Shown here piece by piece: positions 5,192-5,795 of a stretch of DNA of 5,795 nucleotides; positions within the stretch are counted from its first letter, which is position 1; the number at the start of each line of letters is the position of its first letter. Below the pieces are notes generated by a model. It was not told where the DNA came from, did not search any database, and saw only the letters and a list, made by a program, of their open reading frames with translations. The DNA lies in assembly GCA_023418375.1 (NCBI GenBank), contig JAEZZV010000192.1, forward strand, positions 1 to 5,795. Reading direction: 5' to 3'. The position numbers and the translations under genes are program-made. Source of the DNA: Actinomycetes bacterium (GTDB taxonomy: Bacteria > Actinomycetota > Actinomycetes > Actinomycetales > Cellulomonadaceae).

Positions 5192-5795
5192 AGCCTGTAC
5201 CGCGACGAGGCGATCGTCCTGCGCACCCACAAGCTGGGTGAGGCCGACCGCATCGTCACGCTCCTCACCAGGGCCAACGGCAAGGTGCGCGCGGTGGCCA
5301 AGGGGGTGCGGCGGACGTCGTCCCGGTTCGGCTCGCGGCTGGAGCCCTTCATGGTCGTCGACGCACAGCTGTACACGGGTCGCAACCTCGACATCGTCAC
5401 GCAGGTCGAGACGGTGGCGGCGTACGCCGGGCCCGTGAGCGCCGACTATGCGCTCTACACGGCAGGCACGGCGATGCTCGAGACGGCCGAGCGCCTCGTC
5501 GAGGCCGAGCGCGAGCCGGCGGTGCAGCAGTACCTGCTGCTCGTCGGAGCCGTCCGCGCGCTGGCCGAGCGCGCCCACGACCCCGGGCTCGTGCTGGACG
5601 CCTACCTCCTGCGCGCGCTTGCCGTCGCCGGCTGGGCGCCGTCGTTCACGGACTGCGCCCGGTGCGGCACCCCCGGTCCGCACCGCGCCTTCGCCGTCGC
5701 CTCGGGCGGCGCCGTGTGCGCGGCGTGCCGTCCCCCGGGCGCGGCGGCCCCGGCCCCGGCGCACCCACCCGCGCGCCGCGTCCGGTCCGTGTCGG
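5189..5795 (+). CDS. recO: DNA repair protein RecO, 3' partial
   Basis: RecO binds single-stranded DNA and, with RecR, loads RecA at SSB-coated gaps in the RecF pathway. The frame is open from GTG 5189 to the window end (202 codons, no stop); actinobacterial RecO is roughly 240-260 residues. It opens with SLYRDEAIVLRTHKLGEADRIVTLLT, typical of the N-terminal OB-fold (about 1-80), with the basic segment KGVRRTSSRFGSRLEPF. A helical domain follows, then a zinc motif: C156-x2-C159 and C177-x2-C180 in CARCG and CAACR. Those four cysteines match the zinc-binding form of RecO. The start is the only good one: the OB-fold begins right after it and GGAG lies upstream. The last 12 or so residues are Pro/Arg-rich and do not look like the helix I would expect after the zinc motif. 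The gene is transcribed divergently from rsgA. Confidence 0.93.
   Translation, partial: MSLYRDEAIVLRTHKLGEADRIVTLLTRANGKVRAVAKGVRRTSSRFGSRLEPFMVVDAQLYTGRNLDIVTQVETVAAYAGPVSADYALYTAGTAMLETAERLVEAEREPAVQQYLLLVGAVRALAERAHDPGLVLDAYLLRALAVAGWAPSFTDCARCGTPGPHRAFAVASGGAVCAACRPPGAAAPAPAHPPARRVRSVS

Noticed and set aside
5181..5192. ATG at 5181 as a recO start
   Set aside because: It reads only Met-Ala-Gly and then stops; it is out of frame with recO.
4975..5241. 88-codon plus-strand ORF across the rsgA-recO gap
   Set aside because: It overlaps the recO start in another frame, has no good ribosome binding site and no recognisable features.
5060..5764. 234-codon minus-strand frame opposite recO
   Set aside because: Arg/Gly/Ala-rich shadow; recO on the plus strand has the OB-fold start and the four zinc cysteines.

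Overview
The window is chromosomal DNA from a very high-GC actinobacterium. Codons end almost always in G or C, GTG and TTG starts are used, and leuA is of the long actinobacterial type. leuA lying close upstream of recO fits Micrococcales, perhaps a Cellulomonas-like genus, but that placement is inferred from gene content and not from a search. I see no mobile element, tRNA, rRNA, CRISPR array or phage gene, and no exotic multi-gene system. The most interesting biology is in the short control regions between the genes.

Layout. (1) 1-896, plus strand: the 3' part of a gene for a single-pass membrane protein with a Pro/Gly/Met-rich cytoplasmic tail and three cysteine repeats outside the cell. 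A 17-bp perfect hairpin (917-956) follows it. (2) 971-2918, plus strand: a leucine biosynthesis unit, made of a TACAGT -10 element, an apparently leaderless 14-residue leader peptide with four consecutive Leu codons (leuL, missed by ordinary gene calling), a foldable leader RNA, and leuA (2-isopropylmalate synthase, 606 aa). The Leu-codon run is complementary over 9 bp to the leuA Shine-Dalgarno sequence, which suggests translational attenuation. (3) 2989-3798, plus strand: a membrane-anchored protein of unknown function with an internal domain duplication, preceded by a hairpin that contains its ribosome binding site. (4) 3806-4927, minus strand: rsgA, the circularly permuted GTPase that matures the 30S subunit. 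It converges on gene 3, and a hairpin spans both stop codons. (5) 4928-5188: a divergent control region holding a minus-strand promoter and a 17-codon small ORF with a consensus ribosome binding site 28 nt upstream of rsgA. (6) 5189-5795, plus strand: the 5' two-thirds or so of recO, running off the window.

The genes do not form one pathway: leucine synthesis, ribosome assembly and recombinational repair are housekeeping functions that happen to be adjacent. Two of them, leuA and rsgA, are each preceded by a short ORF whose translation could set expression of the gene behind it. That is well supported for leuA and speculative for rsgA.
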